NCBI GenBank assembly: GCA_035079385.1
Contig: JAVHKY010000054.1
Coordinates: forward strand, 3,325,501-3,389,500
DNA: 64,000 nt
Direction of reading: 5' to 3'
From: Aspidiotus rigidus
Taxonomy: Eukaryota; Arthropoda; Insecta; Hemiptera; Diaspididae
Shown: in pieces, positions 10,178-22,255 of the stretch
Layout: each line of letters opens with the position of its first letter
Numbering within the stretch: position 1 is the first letter of the stretch
The notes under the pieces: generated by a model
What the model was told of the DNA's origin: nothing
What the model saw: only the letters and a program-made list of their open reading frames with translations
The model's database searches: none
Position numbers and translations under genes: made by a program

Positions 10178-10986
10178 ACTGCCGGTTACAAAACGCGATC
10201 TTACAATATCCGAATAAAAATATTCCTGGACAAAAGACCTTCATGGTTTCCAGATAGTCAAACACCGAATGAAGAATAACCGGACAACAGATCGAATTCT
10301 CAGTGAAAAATGTATTTGAGCAGCGCAGATCCAAAATAGACAATATTGCCGCCACTTCTAAAAGACTCAATCGTATACGTGACAGCGGTTATATACAAAA
10401 TTCCTACAACATAATTTTCTCAATTTCTTCGCTCCCCACCACTTTGAAGCCACTCCACTTTTCTCCGAGGTGTTTTATACCGCTCGAAAACCGTTTTATA
10501 CAATTACGTACTGTAGTTTGAAAAATGTTTCGTTTTTCCCTTTCGCGAAATATTATCCGAACAAAAAATGAGGAATAAGATAATTCAACTTCACTTTCGA
10601 TGAAGCAATTTATGAGTACAGTAATCGATGATGTGATAGCACGTAGGTACGCGTTACTTTGGTATGGAAAAAATTATTTGCACAATTTATGATGCGAAGA
10701 TGTGCAAGGCTTTCACTTCCGCACGAATACCACACTTCGTATTCATAAAATACAATATATAAATACATAACTCGGACTATAATACTTGTGGTCGTTCGTA
10801 TATTATATATACTTTCTGACGAAAGAAGGCAAGATTATTCCGATTGGTCGCTGATTATTGATAAGCGTAGGCATTGTATTCCTTAAGAGACGCGTAAAAG
10901 TAAATTCGAATATAGAAGAACCAGTTTCTTGAAAGCTCACCTAATACGAAGAAAGTGCACGAGTATAGATGTGTGATATAGTCCAT
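10178..10986 (-). CDS. Candidate small Cys-rich protein, two exons found
   Basis: Two minus-strand exons fit by phase. Exon A 10986-10941 (ATG to TTAG|GTGAGC, phase 1) encodes MDYITHLYSCTFFVL plus one base. Exon B 10357-10178 (CTTTTAG|AA to CAGT|GTAAGT, phase 1 to 1) encodes a segment with CCP, KVFCPG and GYCKIAFC. The end is uncertain: an acceptor at about 9980 (TTTCAATAG) would give a short tail ending in TAA. The N-terminus is only weakly signal-peptide-like. No family recognised; a chance frame remains quite possible. Confidence 0.25.
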
Positions 10987-10989
10987 TAT

Positions 10990-13480
10990 ACTTAGTTGGA
11001 GTCCCGGGCTATACGATAATTGACTGGCACATAAGAATGCAGGGCGACCACTCACGTAAATATAGATTCACAAAAGTACCTGAAGAACGGAGAAGAAAAA
11101 AGGACACCACGTGCTAACAAATTTACTAATGAATATTGAAATCGACGAACAAACAGAGAATATTAATTTTCTACAGAACTACACAGCATCCAGCGTACAG
11201 TTTCCATACACAATACAAATACTTTTCAACGTTCTTCTATTGTTATTTTTGGCGTACAGCCATCCAAAATGAGATCTTAATCATCGGTGTGAAGTTCGAA
11301 GGAAAACTTGCATATTTACCACAAGAACCAGCCTGCTCTCCAAACTATACAAATAGCTGACGGCACCATCGGAATATTTTTTCTAGGAAACTCTCAGAGC
11401 CGAAACTTCGGTAAAATTCGTAAAAATGTCTCTTTCTAATTACTCAACAAGATTCACTTTCAGTAGAGCCCCAAAATAATGAGTGAGGACATGGATCGCC
11501 ATACTTAGTCTTTACGTCAACATTAATCCTTGCAGGTCCCTAACAAGGTGAGAAATTAATACAATTGATGGAACTACAAATATTTTTTATCACTTAAAGG
11601 CACTATGGTTTGCACTTTACTTTGGCACTGATACCTGTATTCTAAAAAAAATTCTAGTAGTTCCCCTATCATTCTCAAATTGTGGTAAACTGGTATCAGT
11701 CATTGAAATAGGAAAGTCTGAAGATAAATGATGAAGTAACGACTGAATATGGTGGCCCATGTCCTCACTCGTTTTTCAGAACAATGCTCTTCTTGAGCTT
11801 TTTCTAGTACCATTGAAAATCATTCAAGACCTATTTCCTCATTTACCACCTCTACGAGCTAATCGACTCATGGTTTTTGCTTATTGCAAAGGATACTTGT
11901 ATCTTATAGATCAACAACTTTTTCTTCTGGGTCTCAAACATTTTCCCCACCATTTTCGATGCTGCCTCCTTCTAATATAAGGGAATGCAAGAGCTACTCA
12001 TACCTAAGAGTCACTGAGTTATCTTGTCATTTCTCTAAATTGAAGGAAAGAATTGATCAAACGGCTACATAAAATTTTTTCATCGAAGCTTTCATTATCT
12101 TTCCTTATAATATGTAGCCTATTCGAGGGTGCAAATAGCGAACGGAGAGCTTGAATTTTCTCGACATATCCATAAAATATGAATTAATAGGTAATTGAAT
12201 TTTTGCTATTCATCGATCAACTTATCCCCTTTTCCTTCCTTCTTTAAAACCACACTACAGACACGCGCATACTAGTAATACTCTGACAAAGAAAAGATAA
12301 CCATGAAATAAATTACTTCGAGTATTGAAGAATAGGAAAAAAATATTAGAACAATACTAGTTACCTTGCGTCAAGTTTCGCGAAATACAAAGTACATACT
12401 TCGCGAACAATTATATAAATACTAAGTCAATGTTTATCCAGATTGTCACGTTTCCATTTCTGCTTATATTTTAGCTTTCAAGTACGCCTAGTACGAATGG
12501 GCGGTTCAGCTTCGAACAGATGGTAACGATTTTGAAATTCGAAATAAACTTAGAGCAGGCATCCTCAGAAGAATATTCAGGTAGACCGAGAAAGTTTACT
12601 GAAACTGGGTCGGTAAGATGACACGGCTTATTTAAAAAATATCTGTTCTCTGCGCGCGGGAAATTTTGCGAGTTCAAGTTTAATTGACCTCAAAGGTTTC
12701 GTAAACAAGAAAAACTGGAAAATATTTTGAAAATTCTAGAATATAACATTCGATTTGAATCAAGTCAATTCTCAAGACATTCAGTTTAATTTCTACATGA
12801 GTACGTCTAAAACTATTGTTGCACACAAGCGAAATATTCGTCGTCAGATGTTGGGACAAAAATTTTCAAATTTTAGAATATTTTCTAGCAAAATTTCTAA
12901 CGAGTTGTACGATTCAGAACCCCAGCTGAACCTAAAAATGTAGATAAATACGATAAATTGATAAGGGAACAAACTTCTATTTAACATCGTCACGAACAAC
13001 GTAATTTTTGAAATTCATGCGCAAGAACGTCGTATTTTTATGCGTTTGTCGCAGTAATGATTCTATACGAAGAAAAAAAAGTCTTGAAAACACAAAATCT
13101 TATTCACGCTTTTAGGAAAATAGCCTATGTAATGTTCAATATGGTGCTTTTATGCCTCATAAATTTCCAAACAGCAAATGTCAATAGTTTTTTTTACTCT
13201 CTAAACCACAACCGTATCATGCGGTCCTTCCAGACTTGACTACATCCTACTACCTGGGTTAGTTTTCTCCCTCATGTCTTTACAAGATCCTTATTTAAAT
13301 AACCTGCCACACATTAACCTTCATTTGGATTCCACGTCACATTCGTCACCCTCAACATGAAGACTCCACCCTCTTACCAAAAATTACCGACCTAATCCAT
13401 TCACCAGTATACGACCTTAAAAACTGCCACCGTCCCACAACCTAGCCTCTTGACGTGACCTCTGGAAAAATCAACCTCAC
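10990..13480. other. Intergenic, no gene seen
   Basis: AT-rich sequence with only short chance frames on both strands. No conserved protein match, no tandem repeats and no inverted-repeat elements were recognised in this stretch. Confidence 0.5.
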
Positions 13481-13531
13481 AACAAGCTAAAATCAAAAAT
13501 TAAACGAATCCTCTAAGTTACGGCTATCCAT

Positions 13532-13660
13532 TGTAAACGCGAAAAAGACGAATACTCCTAAGGGAGAGTAAACCTTGCAAACCGCAGAAAATACAAAACG
13601 ACGAGCGCTTTCGGTTAAAAAACCATCTTCAAGCCTGAAATGAAAGCAACTGACGAACGG
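13532..13660 (-). repeat. Left pLTR (inverted)
   Basis: 129 bp from TGTAAACGCGAAAAAGACG to CTGACGAACGG, inverted relative to 15829-15956 with few mismatches. It joins directly to the truncated coding body at ATTTAGTCTACCTCCCCTC. Confidence 0.9.
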
Positions 13661-14048
13661 ATTTAGTCTACCTCCCCTCAAGAAAGATGAAACCTTGGCT
13701 TTTCAAAACGAACGAAGAAATTTCCAGGATTAGAAAAATTACAGAAAAATTGGTATGAAATCCGGACTTTGCAGAGCGGTGGAAGCACCAGCGTCGCATT
13801 TTATAATATGAAGGCACCGCCCCGTTTGTATCGCAATACAGTGCCAGTGTCAAAAATGATCAGGATAAATGTGACGCTGTCGTGATTCTTTCTGTTCGAG
13901 GTTCATCATAATTGGCGTGTAGATATAATTTCAAAGTACTTGATGAGCTCGAAATCGGATTGTTGCAGATCTTGCTGTTAAGATTGACCCTGGTTTTAAT
14001 ACCCAGAAACTTTGTGCCGAGATAGTCCGCAATAACCCCCTCCCCCGC

Positions 14049-15811
14049 ATGAGTAATAAATTGGAAGGAGTGATTCAAGGTTTAAAGAGGAAGATTAAAG
14101 AGGGAGATTTAATCGTCCCTAAGGCGGACATGGGAAATGTTGTTGTGGTGATGGAGAAATCCGCCTATTCTTCCAAGGTCCACGAGGTCCTCCAGCAGTG
14201 TGGTGCTAAAGAGAGTGAGGATTTCAGCTTCCCGAAGCACGTCAAAGAAGTTAGGAGTGTCATCAACAGGAGCGAGGCTATTATCAAGACTCCTGCTCTG
14301 AAAAAAGCCCTCCTTGTTCCTAACCCCACCCCCCTCCTCTACGGGCTGCCTAAAGTGAATAAGAACAATACCCCGATGCGACCCGTTCTTTCGTTCGTCT
14401 CCTCCCCCACTTACCTCCTTGCCAAATTCCTTGACCGATGGTTCAAAAATCGCATTGATTTTGAATCTCCTCATTTGGTTTTGAATTCGGCCTCTTTAAC
14501 TGATGTCCTGAAGGGTGTAAGTCTTCCCCCGGAACGACCATCTGCTCTTTTGATGTTGTTGGTTTGTTCCCGAATATTCCCAAGGCTGCTACTATCCAGC
14601 GGATAGGTGAGCTACTCATCAGAGCCAACATTCCTGACAATGAGTTTTAGGAATTTTTCGATCTTCTGAATACCTGCTGGTCCCCCAACTACTGTAAATT
14701 TGAAGGAAAATTTTTCGAGTTCCCTGATGAAGTAGGGATCCCTATTGGATCACCTTTAGGCTCTCTGATCTCCGAAGTTTTCATGTCTAAGTTTGAACTT
14801 GACCTTTTTTCCTCGAACCAGGTGTTACTTAATCATATTCACTATTGGCACAGGTACGTTGATGACGTTCTATGTACCTGGACTGGTCACCCAGATCTCC
14901 TTGGTGAGTTTCTGAGGTATCTCAATTCCTGGTACCCTTCCATCAAATTTACGTTGGAAATAGGGGGATTTTCCATTAACTTTTTGGATTTATCGATCTC
15001 TATTGTAGACGGTATCCATGAGTTCGGAATTTACAGGAAAGATACTACGACCGATGTTTTAGTCCACGGTGGTTCGTTCGGTCCTGTTGCTCACACGATG
15101 GCTGCCTTTCATAGCCTAGTTCACAGACTGACTCGTATTCCGTTGAGTCAGTCTGCTTTTAAGAAAGAAGTACTCACAATAAAACACCTAGCTAGAGTGA
15201 ATGGGGTCAATGTCGACGTTGACGTGATGATTCGGAGGAATGTTACAAGGAGCATTCTTGATTCGACCACCTCCCTCCCCCGAGACATGATCCGTGATCG
15301 CCGGTTGCGTTGGATCAGTCTCCCTTTTCTGGGGAAGTTCTCCCTCCAATTGGGTCGGGCCCTCCACCCGTTTGGCTTCAGACCCGCGTTCTACAACCCT
15401 ACAACAGTTAAGGGGTTGTTTGTGAGACTGAAGGACCCCATACCCATTGATGAGAGGAGTGGTGTTTATAAGTTGGAATGTGGGGATTGTGGAGGCTTTT
15501 ATATTGGTGAGACCAGCCGCCAAATGAAAGTTAGAGTAGCTGAGCACCTGAAGTCTTGGGAGAAGGGACGCTTAGGGGAGTCAGCTTTTGCTGATCATTT
15601 GATAAACAGTGGTCACAGCTTCCGTGAGAGATCCGAAAAGCTCCTCCATAAGGAGAATTCGTACCGAAAGCGCATCGCCCTCGAGTATATAGAGATAATG
15701 CGTCATCGCAACACTGACGGTATCACTGTACTCAACTCGTTCATTCCGGAGGATGGCCTGATCGAACTGGTCTATGATTCACACCGTGATTTCTCGTTTA
15801 GCCAATCTTAA
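14049..15811 (+). pseudogene. Penelope RT plus GIY-YIG endonuclease, disrupted
   Basis: The first frame (14049-14606) carries GDLIVPKADMGNVVVVME and the palm block LYGLPKVNKNNTPMRPVLSF. RT motif A (FDVVGLFPN) then sits in a shifted frame near 14545, and a TAG interrupts at about 14647. The second open frame (14783-15811, 342 aa) begins just after IPIGSPLGSLISEVF and holds RT motif C, YVDDVL (about residues 24-29). Its C-terminal part is a GIY-YIG nuclease with GVYKLECGDCGGFYIGETSR, where the CxxC between GVY and FYIG is the zinc knuckle of Penelope endonucleases, followed by a conserved Arg and a VAEHL helix. One frameshift and one stop mean no full-length protein. Confidence 0.88.
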
Positions 15812-15828
15812 TACATTGTTCTTCTCCT

Positions 15829-15956
15829 CCGTTCGTCAGTTGCTTTCATTTCAGGCTTGAAGATGGTTTATTAACGAAAGCGCTCGTCGTTTTGTATTTT
15901 CTGCGGTTTGCAAGGTTTACTCTCCCTTCGGAGTATTCGTCTTTTTCGCGTTTACA
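15829..15956 (+). repeat. Right pLTR
   Basis: Starts CCGTTCGTCAGTTGC about 18 bp after the endonuclease stop and ends GCGTTTACA, two bases before the target duplication. It is the inverted partner of 13532-13660 (for example a single C/T-type difference over the last 43 bp). Confidence 0.9.
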
Positions 15957-15969
15957 ACGCTAAAATCAA

Positions 15970-17430
15970 TCAAAAGTGCCCCTGCCCCTTGATGGTCCTC
16001 TTCAAACAGAAACTTACGCCCCGAGAAAGACGTCCTCTCCCGTCTTAGGATTGGGCCACACCCAGCTCTCACCCACTATCACCTCCTGCTAGGTCTTCGA
16101 GCTCCTTCATCATGTAGTTGTCATTCTGATAATCGTACAGTCCAACATTTCTTTTCATTTCCTGTCTTCCAAAACCAACATTCCACATATACAATGTTTC
16201 CTTACCTATAACCTCAGCAATACACCACTGAAGAACAAAGACAGACTGCGTGATAATGATTCAACTTCGTCTTCAATTTGGAAAATTCTCTTCGTAGCCT
16301 CGAACATGTCAGATTCAAATTAATGCACTCGAACATCCTGTGCAACTATAGTGACACCATACGGGTGAATGAGTGAAAGTTTTAGCAAACGATTTGTAAA
16401 CCACAAGCTCGATATGAGGGACCAGCAGCCACATCTTCGGAAATTATAATTTCGCATACTCAGCGTCACTAATATGCAATAGTTTTACAATAATTTCATA
16501 CGATCATTCATTTTTCACTTTCGATACTTCGAGCGTAGCGTATTTTTCTCTTTATCAAGTAGGCGTCTAACAATCATTTACTGCGTTATTATTTTGTTCG
16601 GTTGTTATAACATTTAATTATGTAAGTTGGCCTTTGACACATATTATGTCTTGCAGAGGTTACGAGTGGGAATCGTTACTTGGTCGTTGTTATCAACAAT
16701 CTTAGTACCCTAGGTACCTATTGATTTGACAAACAGGTGGCAGAGCAAAAAATAATTAATTCTTTCGCTTTTTTCTTCGCCTCTTGATCAAGTTTATTCC
16801 AGAATGAAAAATTCGGTGTTCGTATTTAGAACTTTGGAGGACTTGTCCTTGAAAGGTCTTTTAGATTAGAGCATTTCTCATCGCTCCCTCCATGTCTTGC
16901 GAGACTACGCTCGGACTGTTCTGATACGTGGAAGTGAAAAAAGCATAGACGTGCAAACCATCGAGTATGAATGATAGCAGAAGTGGTGTAGACAGGAAAG
17001 TTATGAGGAAATTCGCTATGCGATAGATTCTGCCAGCCTCCCGCGACCTTCCTAGGACAGGAAAATTTCGACAGAAACACTCTAGGACAAATGAAATTTG
17101 TGGAGAATGTGCCTCAATCTAGATTTCACGAGTATCAGACAGTATGGGTAAAAGATATATTCCCTTAAGAATGGATGAGGGTACCAAATGTGACAAGGTG
17201 TAAGTTTATAAATCTATTTTTACAAGCTATGCGACTGCTTAAAACTGGTCATCAGCTTGTATTAATTTGGTAGTACAATACATGTATAATTTATAATCAA
17301 AGCAGTTGGAAGAAACAGAGTGGAAACGATTTCACTGGTGATCGGAGTAATGTAAGTCTGGAAATTGAGGATAGATCACGGTGTAGAACATTCTATTAAT
17401 CTCTTCTGTCATTGTGAACATGTAGAAGGA
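15970..17430. other. Intergenic, no gene seen
   Basis: Only chance frames on both strands. A minus-strand frame at 17080-16826 has no conserved features. No repeats recognised. Confidence 0.45.
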
Positions 17431-17432
17431 GC

Positions 17433-17753
17433 GAGCGGAGAAGTGAATACACTTTTGTTCTAAACGAAAGTGGTCAATCATTAACTTACAAGCAATCTGT
17501 TTATGAGAAGGATGGAGAAAAGAAGAACTGTGGTGACTTCCGTCAGTGGCTGTAGATTTGCGGAATATGTATCAAGATGAATTGGAATGGTCAGGTCCAG
17601 AGAGTTAATTTGTTGGCCACTGAATTCTAGAGTAAATTCAAACGACGGGTAGGGAAAATCGATTCTTGGATCCAAACCAAGAACACAGACATCGTCGATC
17701 AACATACAAATACCAGCACAAACGCTCGAGTAAATCTTACTATTTAATTTCAT
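17433..17753 (-). pseudogene. Reverse transcriptase relic, second Penelope-like family
   Basis: The minus-strand frame reads IDDVCVLG (RT motif C region) followed by YPSFEFTLEFSGQQINSLDL, which lines up with YPSIKFTLEIGGFSINFLDL of the 14 kb element. After a frameshift it continues as LHPSHKQIACKLM, matching the HP-x-SHK segment typical after RT motif E in Penelope-like RTs. The amino-acid identity to the 14 kb copy is low and no nucleotide similarity is visible, so it comes from a different, older family. No terminal repeats found. Confidence 0.6.
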
Positions 17754-17759
17754 TTCGAC

Positions 17760-20195
17760 AAAAATTTTCCTGTGATTTCTTTATAACGTTTATCAATTTT
17801 ACATCAATTTAACCTATGGGCTAACCTATGATATCAACGAGAACGTTGAATCAGGAACCTAGAGGCGCGAGATCCCCAGTTTTTCTGCATAAAATTGCTC
17901 CTATATGATGGTGCGAAACAATTCATGGTTATGAAATGAAATAGAAAAATTCCCCTCTCTAGAATTTGGGATTACTCGTGACTTCTTTTTTTCTTCAATT
18001 CTTCGGATAACTACCTAATAAACCCAATTACAACTGAGGCCAATGACCCGTAGATGACAATTAGGTATATTATGTAATGTAATGATATTCAAAAAATCAT
18101 TGTAATAAAAGAAAAACGAACAATAGAAAATCTCAAATGAAAAGAAATTACGCGATGGAAAATTAATTAGATTCGTTAATCGCAGAGGTTAATCGTTGCT
18201 GGCGAGTGCCGAGTGATTCCTGTGGAACCCAGAGGACCCAAGCGAGTCTTGCTCTTATTAGATCTTGAGCGAAAGCGCGGTCGTCTAGCTCAAAATTCTC
18301 CAACTTTTCTGACCAAAAAAAGATCCTTCACCTTTTCCTGAGAGAAAGGGTCACCCTGATTCAAGATGACCATTTTCTATTAATAACAAGGTTCTAACTT
18401 TTCCCTGACTCTTTCTTGGTGTTCGCAGATAAAATTCGCAATTTTTTCACTAGTTTTGAAAATAATTTTCTCAGTAACCAAAGACGTTCCAACTGAATGA
18501 ATCGACAAACTTCCCTATGAATCTTAAAATAATTTAAAAGTTGAAGATATACGAGTGAGAATAAACCAGAAGGTTCTCAGTATTCGCTCTTAGATTTTCG
18601 ATCTACAAGAAATTTAAAACGTGTACGAAAAATGATGATTTTTCCATTCTAGACTTCATGTTAAAATAGGAATCGACACGTTCTCATTCTGAGGAAACAA
18701 TGTGGGCTCAACGTTTTACGGTACTTGCCAATCAAAGACGCACCCTTATACTAGACCAGGTCTAAGAATTTCGTACTTGTATCTTTTAAACCAGACTATC
18801 GAAGCTCATTTCATGGGTCGTCTTTTGGTAAACATAAAACTAGAAGAATCGACCCATACGACGACATTCGATGGTAATAGCGTTTCGATTTCGTAAAGTA
18901 GCTTACATGGCGCACTATATGGCATATCCAATCGAATTTAACCGCTAGATTTCATGTCCTAAATAAATTTCACAATGTAAACAATTCACTCGGGACATAA
19001 GCGAAAGTCGACCATCCTTCGTAGACGAATATCGTTTCCGATATCATGGTCAGTAGAGACGAGATAAAGTCTCGTTCTTAGCCACGTATCCTGGCGATGA
19101 TGAAAGGTTACTCGACGACCAGCTGATACATTGGTACATACACGATACTAATAATCGTACAGGTAGTCTAACTTACCAGAGTAAGAAGTAATGGCAACGT
19201 GATCCAAATGAGAGCAAGAAGATGGAGAACTGAACCACACGCACTGAAAACTTCGCACTTTCTAGAATCACACGAGAGGATAAAATTTTCGTAGAAATTC
19301 ACATTTGATCGTAAACTGGATGTTGAAACCTTCAGTCGGTATAATTTCTAAACACTTCAACGCAACCACAATCATCAGCGTACACTGTTCAGTATTCGGC
19401 AAACACAGTCGTTATCGTAACGAAAATGTAAACACCATGCAACACACCGACACCGAGTCACATTCACAAACCACAAACGTAGACATCTGCAGCAAGCCGG
19501 TTCGTTACCATTCGGATGCCTTCGTGCTCGGTCTCGGTTGGATTTGTACCTGTGGACTGGTCGTACCTGTGTGTGAGACTGTGAGTCTAAGGTAGTGGCA
19601 GCAGTATTGTTACTAGTTACTCGTTAACTCCAGTTCGTAATCTAAAAGCACATTGCATACCGGGAGTTTTCGCCAAGTCATCGAGAAAGACTGCAGTGTA
19701 ATGCATTGAACCATAATTGTAAATTTTAGACAGTTTTTGCGCACGAATACAGGCTACCGATTTTACGTATCACCCCTTTATCGAGTCAGTTTTGGGAAAA
19801 GATTTAGTATTCAAGTACCGTACATCTTCGTTCATCCGATTCTTAATGAGCAGCTCATGTCCCATACATATTATAATTATTATAGTTGTTGATAATCTCA
19901 CAGCGAGTAGCGACCATAGCGACATTCTCAATCGTCACTTAATTTAATGCCCCATGACGTTTCCACTTACAGGCTAATCGAAAAATCGATGGGTAGCTTC
20001 TTAAAAGTTGTTAACTAAAAATCACGTGACAAGTTCAAGTGTGCTCAGCGCTTAACGATTGCGAATTTGCTTTTAGTTTTTTAAATTTTTACTGTTCTAT
20101 TAAATTTGACGAATTTGAAATTGCCTATGCAGTCTAACAACGGCAAACTTGATCTCCCGACGGAAAATGGCTATCAATGATAACAGTATGAAAAT
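17760..20195. other. Intergenic, no gene seen
   Basis: Short chance frames only. A CA-rich stretch at about 19380-19480 reads open on the plus strand but lacks splice sites or family resemblance. Confidence 0.45.
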
Positions 20196-20201
20196 TGATT
20201 G

Positions 20202-20328
20202 TATACTCTGTTCACATTAAGGAAGGATAGAAATATGACCTTGAGAACGGAACGGTAGATTAAAATTACCCGGAGCGTTCCGTTCTCGAGGTCATATTTC
20301 TATCCTTCCTTAATGTGAACAGAGTATA
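20202..20328. repeat. Near-perfect hairpin, 53-bp arms, 21-bp loop
   Basis: The left arm 20202-20254 begins TATACTCTGTTCACATTAAG and ends GAGAACGGAACG. The right arm 20276-20328 is its reverse complement with one mismatch (CTTGAG versus CTCGAG). The 21-bp loop is AT-rich. Such high identity implies a recent origin, either a foldback element or a long-hairpin RNA source. No target duplication is obvious. Confidence 0.95.
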
Positions 20329-20583
20329 GTGGGTATTGATATTATCAAGACAAAATTTTGTTCCAATATCAGCGTTTTCGGATCGTGGTTTGGTATATCC
20401 AACGTTCATTTCAACACAATTCAGAGTAGTGTGTTCATCCCCCCTGAAACAAAGCTCCAATATTTTTCCCTGTTATTCCATCAATGATGTAATAGTAGTG
20501 GCTTATCACGATTCACACTCGCACTGCATCAATCGTCCAAAAGATACAGATTGCCTGATCGTCGATTTGGATGTATGTCAATA

Positions 20584-20931
20584 GACTGAGTTTTTCGTGA
20601 TAACAAAATATTGATTACAGTGTGATTACAGTAGCAAAAGTACCCAAAATATTTCCAATCGCAAATTTGCTCCCCATAAGAAAACATAGGAAGGAAACCA
20701 ATCATAAGGTATTAATTAAAATTGAGAAAGAATCGAGGGGTTAAAAGTTCAATTTTGGAAGCTGATTACCTCACACATTATAAAAATAAACTTTTTTGCC
20801 CTCAATCCTTTTTAATTTTTGTTTAATTTCATACTGATCTTTGCTCCCCGTGTATTTCTTATGGGAGTAAAATTGCGCTTGGTAATACCGAAGGTATTTA
20901 TCGATATTTTGTTATCACAAAAAACTCAGTC
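20584..20931. mobile_element. MITE, TIR GACTGAGTTTTT(C/T)GTGATAAC
   Basis: 32-bp terminal inverted repeats (20584-20615 and about 20900-20931) agree except at two positions. A second inverted pair lies inside: CCAATCGCAAATTTGCTCCC near 20655 and its imperfect complement near 20850. The left end abuts TA, as does the right end of the related copy at 21490, so a TA target (Tc1/mariner-type) is likely. It has no coding capacity. Confidence 0.75.
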
Positions 20932-20966
20932 CATTTAACTTTGTACGGCAGAACAAGAGGGGAACT

Positions 20967-21098
20967 CTGCCGTACAAAGTAGAATGGACGTATCTGCATA
21001 TCCACGATCTGCGGGGGAAAGCTTCTTCAACATCAGCAAAAACATATTTTTTATTGATCGATGATGTGGAGATACGTCCATTCTATCTTGTACGGTAG
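20967..21098. mobile_element. MITE, TIR CTGCCGTACAA(A/G)(A/T)TAGAATGG
   Basis: 132-bp element with about 30-bp inverted ends reading GTACAAAGTAGAATGGACG then TATCTGCA. Just upstream (20941-20976) the terminal TTGTACGGCAGA is repeated in inverse around a short spacer. A second copy occurs at 59528-59655, so this is a mobile family. Confidence 0.7.
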
Positions 21099-21350
21099 AC
21101 TAAGAAAAATTTCGACTATTGAACAGACAAGTCTGGGCCTGTATAACCCACTTCAGGGGTCTCGAAAATTTTTAGACTTCAGGGTTCACATATAACATAT
21201 CGAATAATGTACAAAATGATTAGGAACGTGGTGTAATTTATTCTTGAAGTTGAGGAAAATACGGCTAATTAGTTGACAGATCGCGAAATATTCTGAATGA
21301 TCTTCAGGAAACGTTTAAACTTACGTCTGAAAAATTTATACGAATTTATC

Positions 21351-21490
21351 CAATCGCAAATTTGCTCTCCATAAGAAAAGCACAGGGAGCATTCGATCAT
21401 ATGGTATCGTGCTTTTCTTATGGGAGCAAAAAAGCGATTGGAACAATTCGACCTACTATCGATATGGTTGTTATCAGAAATAACTCGGTC
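21351..21490. mobile_element. Partial second copy of the 20584-20931 MITE family
   Basis: Contains CCAATCGCAAATTTGCTCTC and, in inverse, CTTATGGGAGC...GCGATTGG, then a right terminus GATATGGTTGTTATCAGAAA followed by TAACTCGGTC and TA. The left terminus is missing or too diverged to see. Confidence 0.55.
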
Positions 21491-22255
21491 TATTCAATCG
21501 CACCTCGCAGGGCGGGTTGGTCGGTGCGGGTGTGATGTGAATGGTGATAACCAGGAGAATTATCAGTTGGTATCTTGTTAGCGCTTTAGTTATCATAAGG
21601 CGCCAGAAGTCAAGGTGTTCGGTCAGAGGTATTCTTATGAATAGGCAAACGTTGGAAGTGGTGTTGAGGGAAGGGCTGCTACTATAATACTATAGAGTCG
21701 CATTATGTCGCACAGCTTCCTCAAAATTGAACAGCACTTGATGAATCCCCGTGTTTGTTTACACTTGGCGAAAATATTTCTAGCGCAGAAACTTCTGTGA
21801 TTGTACATTTCGAATAGTTCTTGAGGGAATTTCAACTTCCTTTGAATTCTGTTGAATACCTACGATTTTTTGGAAATTTTTCTCAGGTCCAATCTGTAGG
21901 TTTTACGACCGCATCGATGGAAAAAGGAAATCGCAATAAGGCGTCCGTAAAATAATAGTGAGAATTTATATTCGTTTCAGCGATTCAAATATGATTCGGT
22001 TGAAATTAATTGAAAGAGACTGGGATACAAACTTGCATAAGTTGGAATGTACTATACGAAAGTGTCAAGGGTCGCAATCAGATTCGAGGATTAAAGAGTT
22101 AAAAGTAGCATCTAATTAATAACGTCATTATTTTATGTTCGATATACTTATTATGCTAAATTTACAAATCAATAAAATTTGTTTTTCTCTGTAAGAAAAT
22201 TAAAACTTTATTTAAAAAAAATAAAATTGCAACAATAAGCTGGTCGAGGATTCGA

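Larger units (their letters stand above)
13497..15958 (+). mobile_element. Penelope-like retroelement with inverted pLTRs and target duplication
   Basis: The element has a 35-bp leader (13497-13531), a left terminal repeat (13532-13660), a 5'-truncated RT-endonuclease body, and a right terminal repeat (15829-15956) that is the inverted copy of the left. Both ends are flanked by GCTAAAATCAA (13486-13496 and 15959-15969), an 11-bp target-site duplication. Terminal pLTRs in inverted orientation, a short extra tail on one side, and variable-length duplications are known traits of Penelope-like elements. Compared with the 1 kb copy, the body lacks the N-terminal region and has about 260 bp of unrelated sequence (13701-13960) after the LPPLKKDETLA codons. 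Confidence 0.9.

Noticed and set aside
19305..19595. Plus-strand 96-codon frame
   Set aside because: No homology, no splice context; CA-rich composition explains openness.
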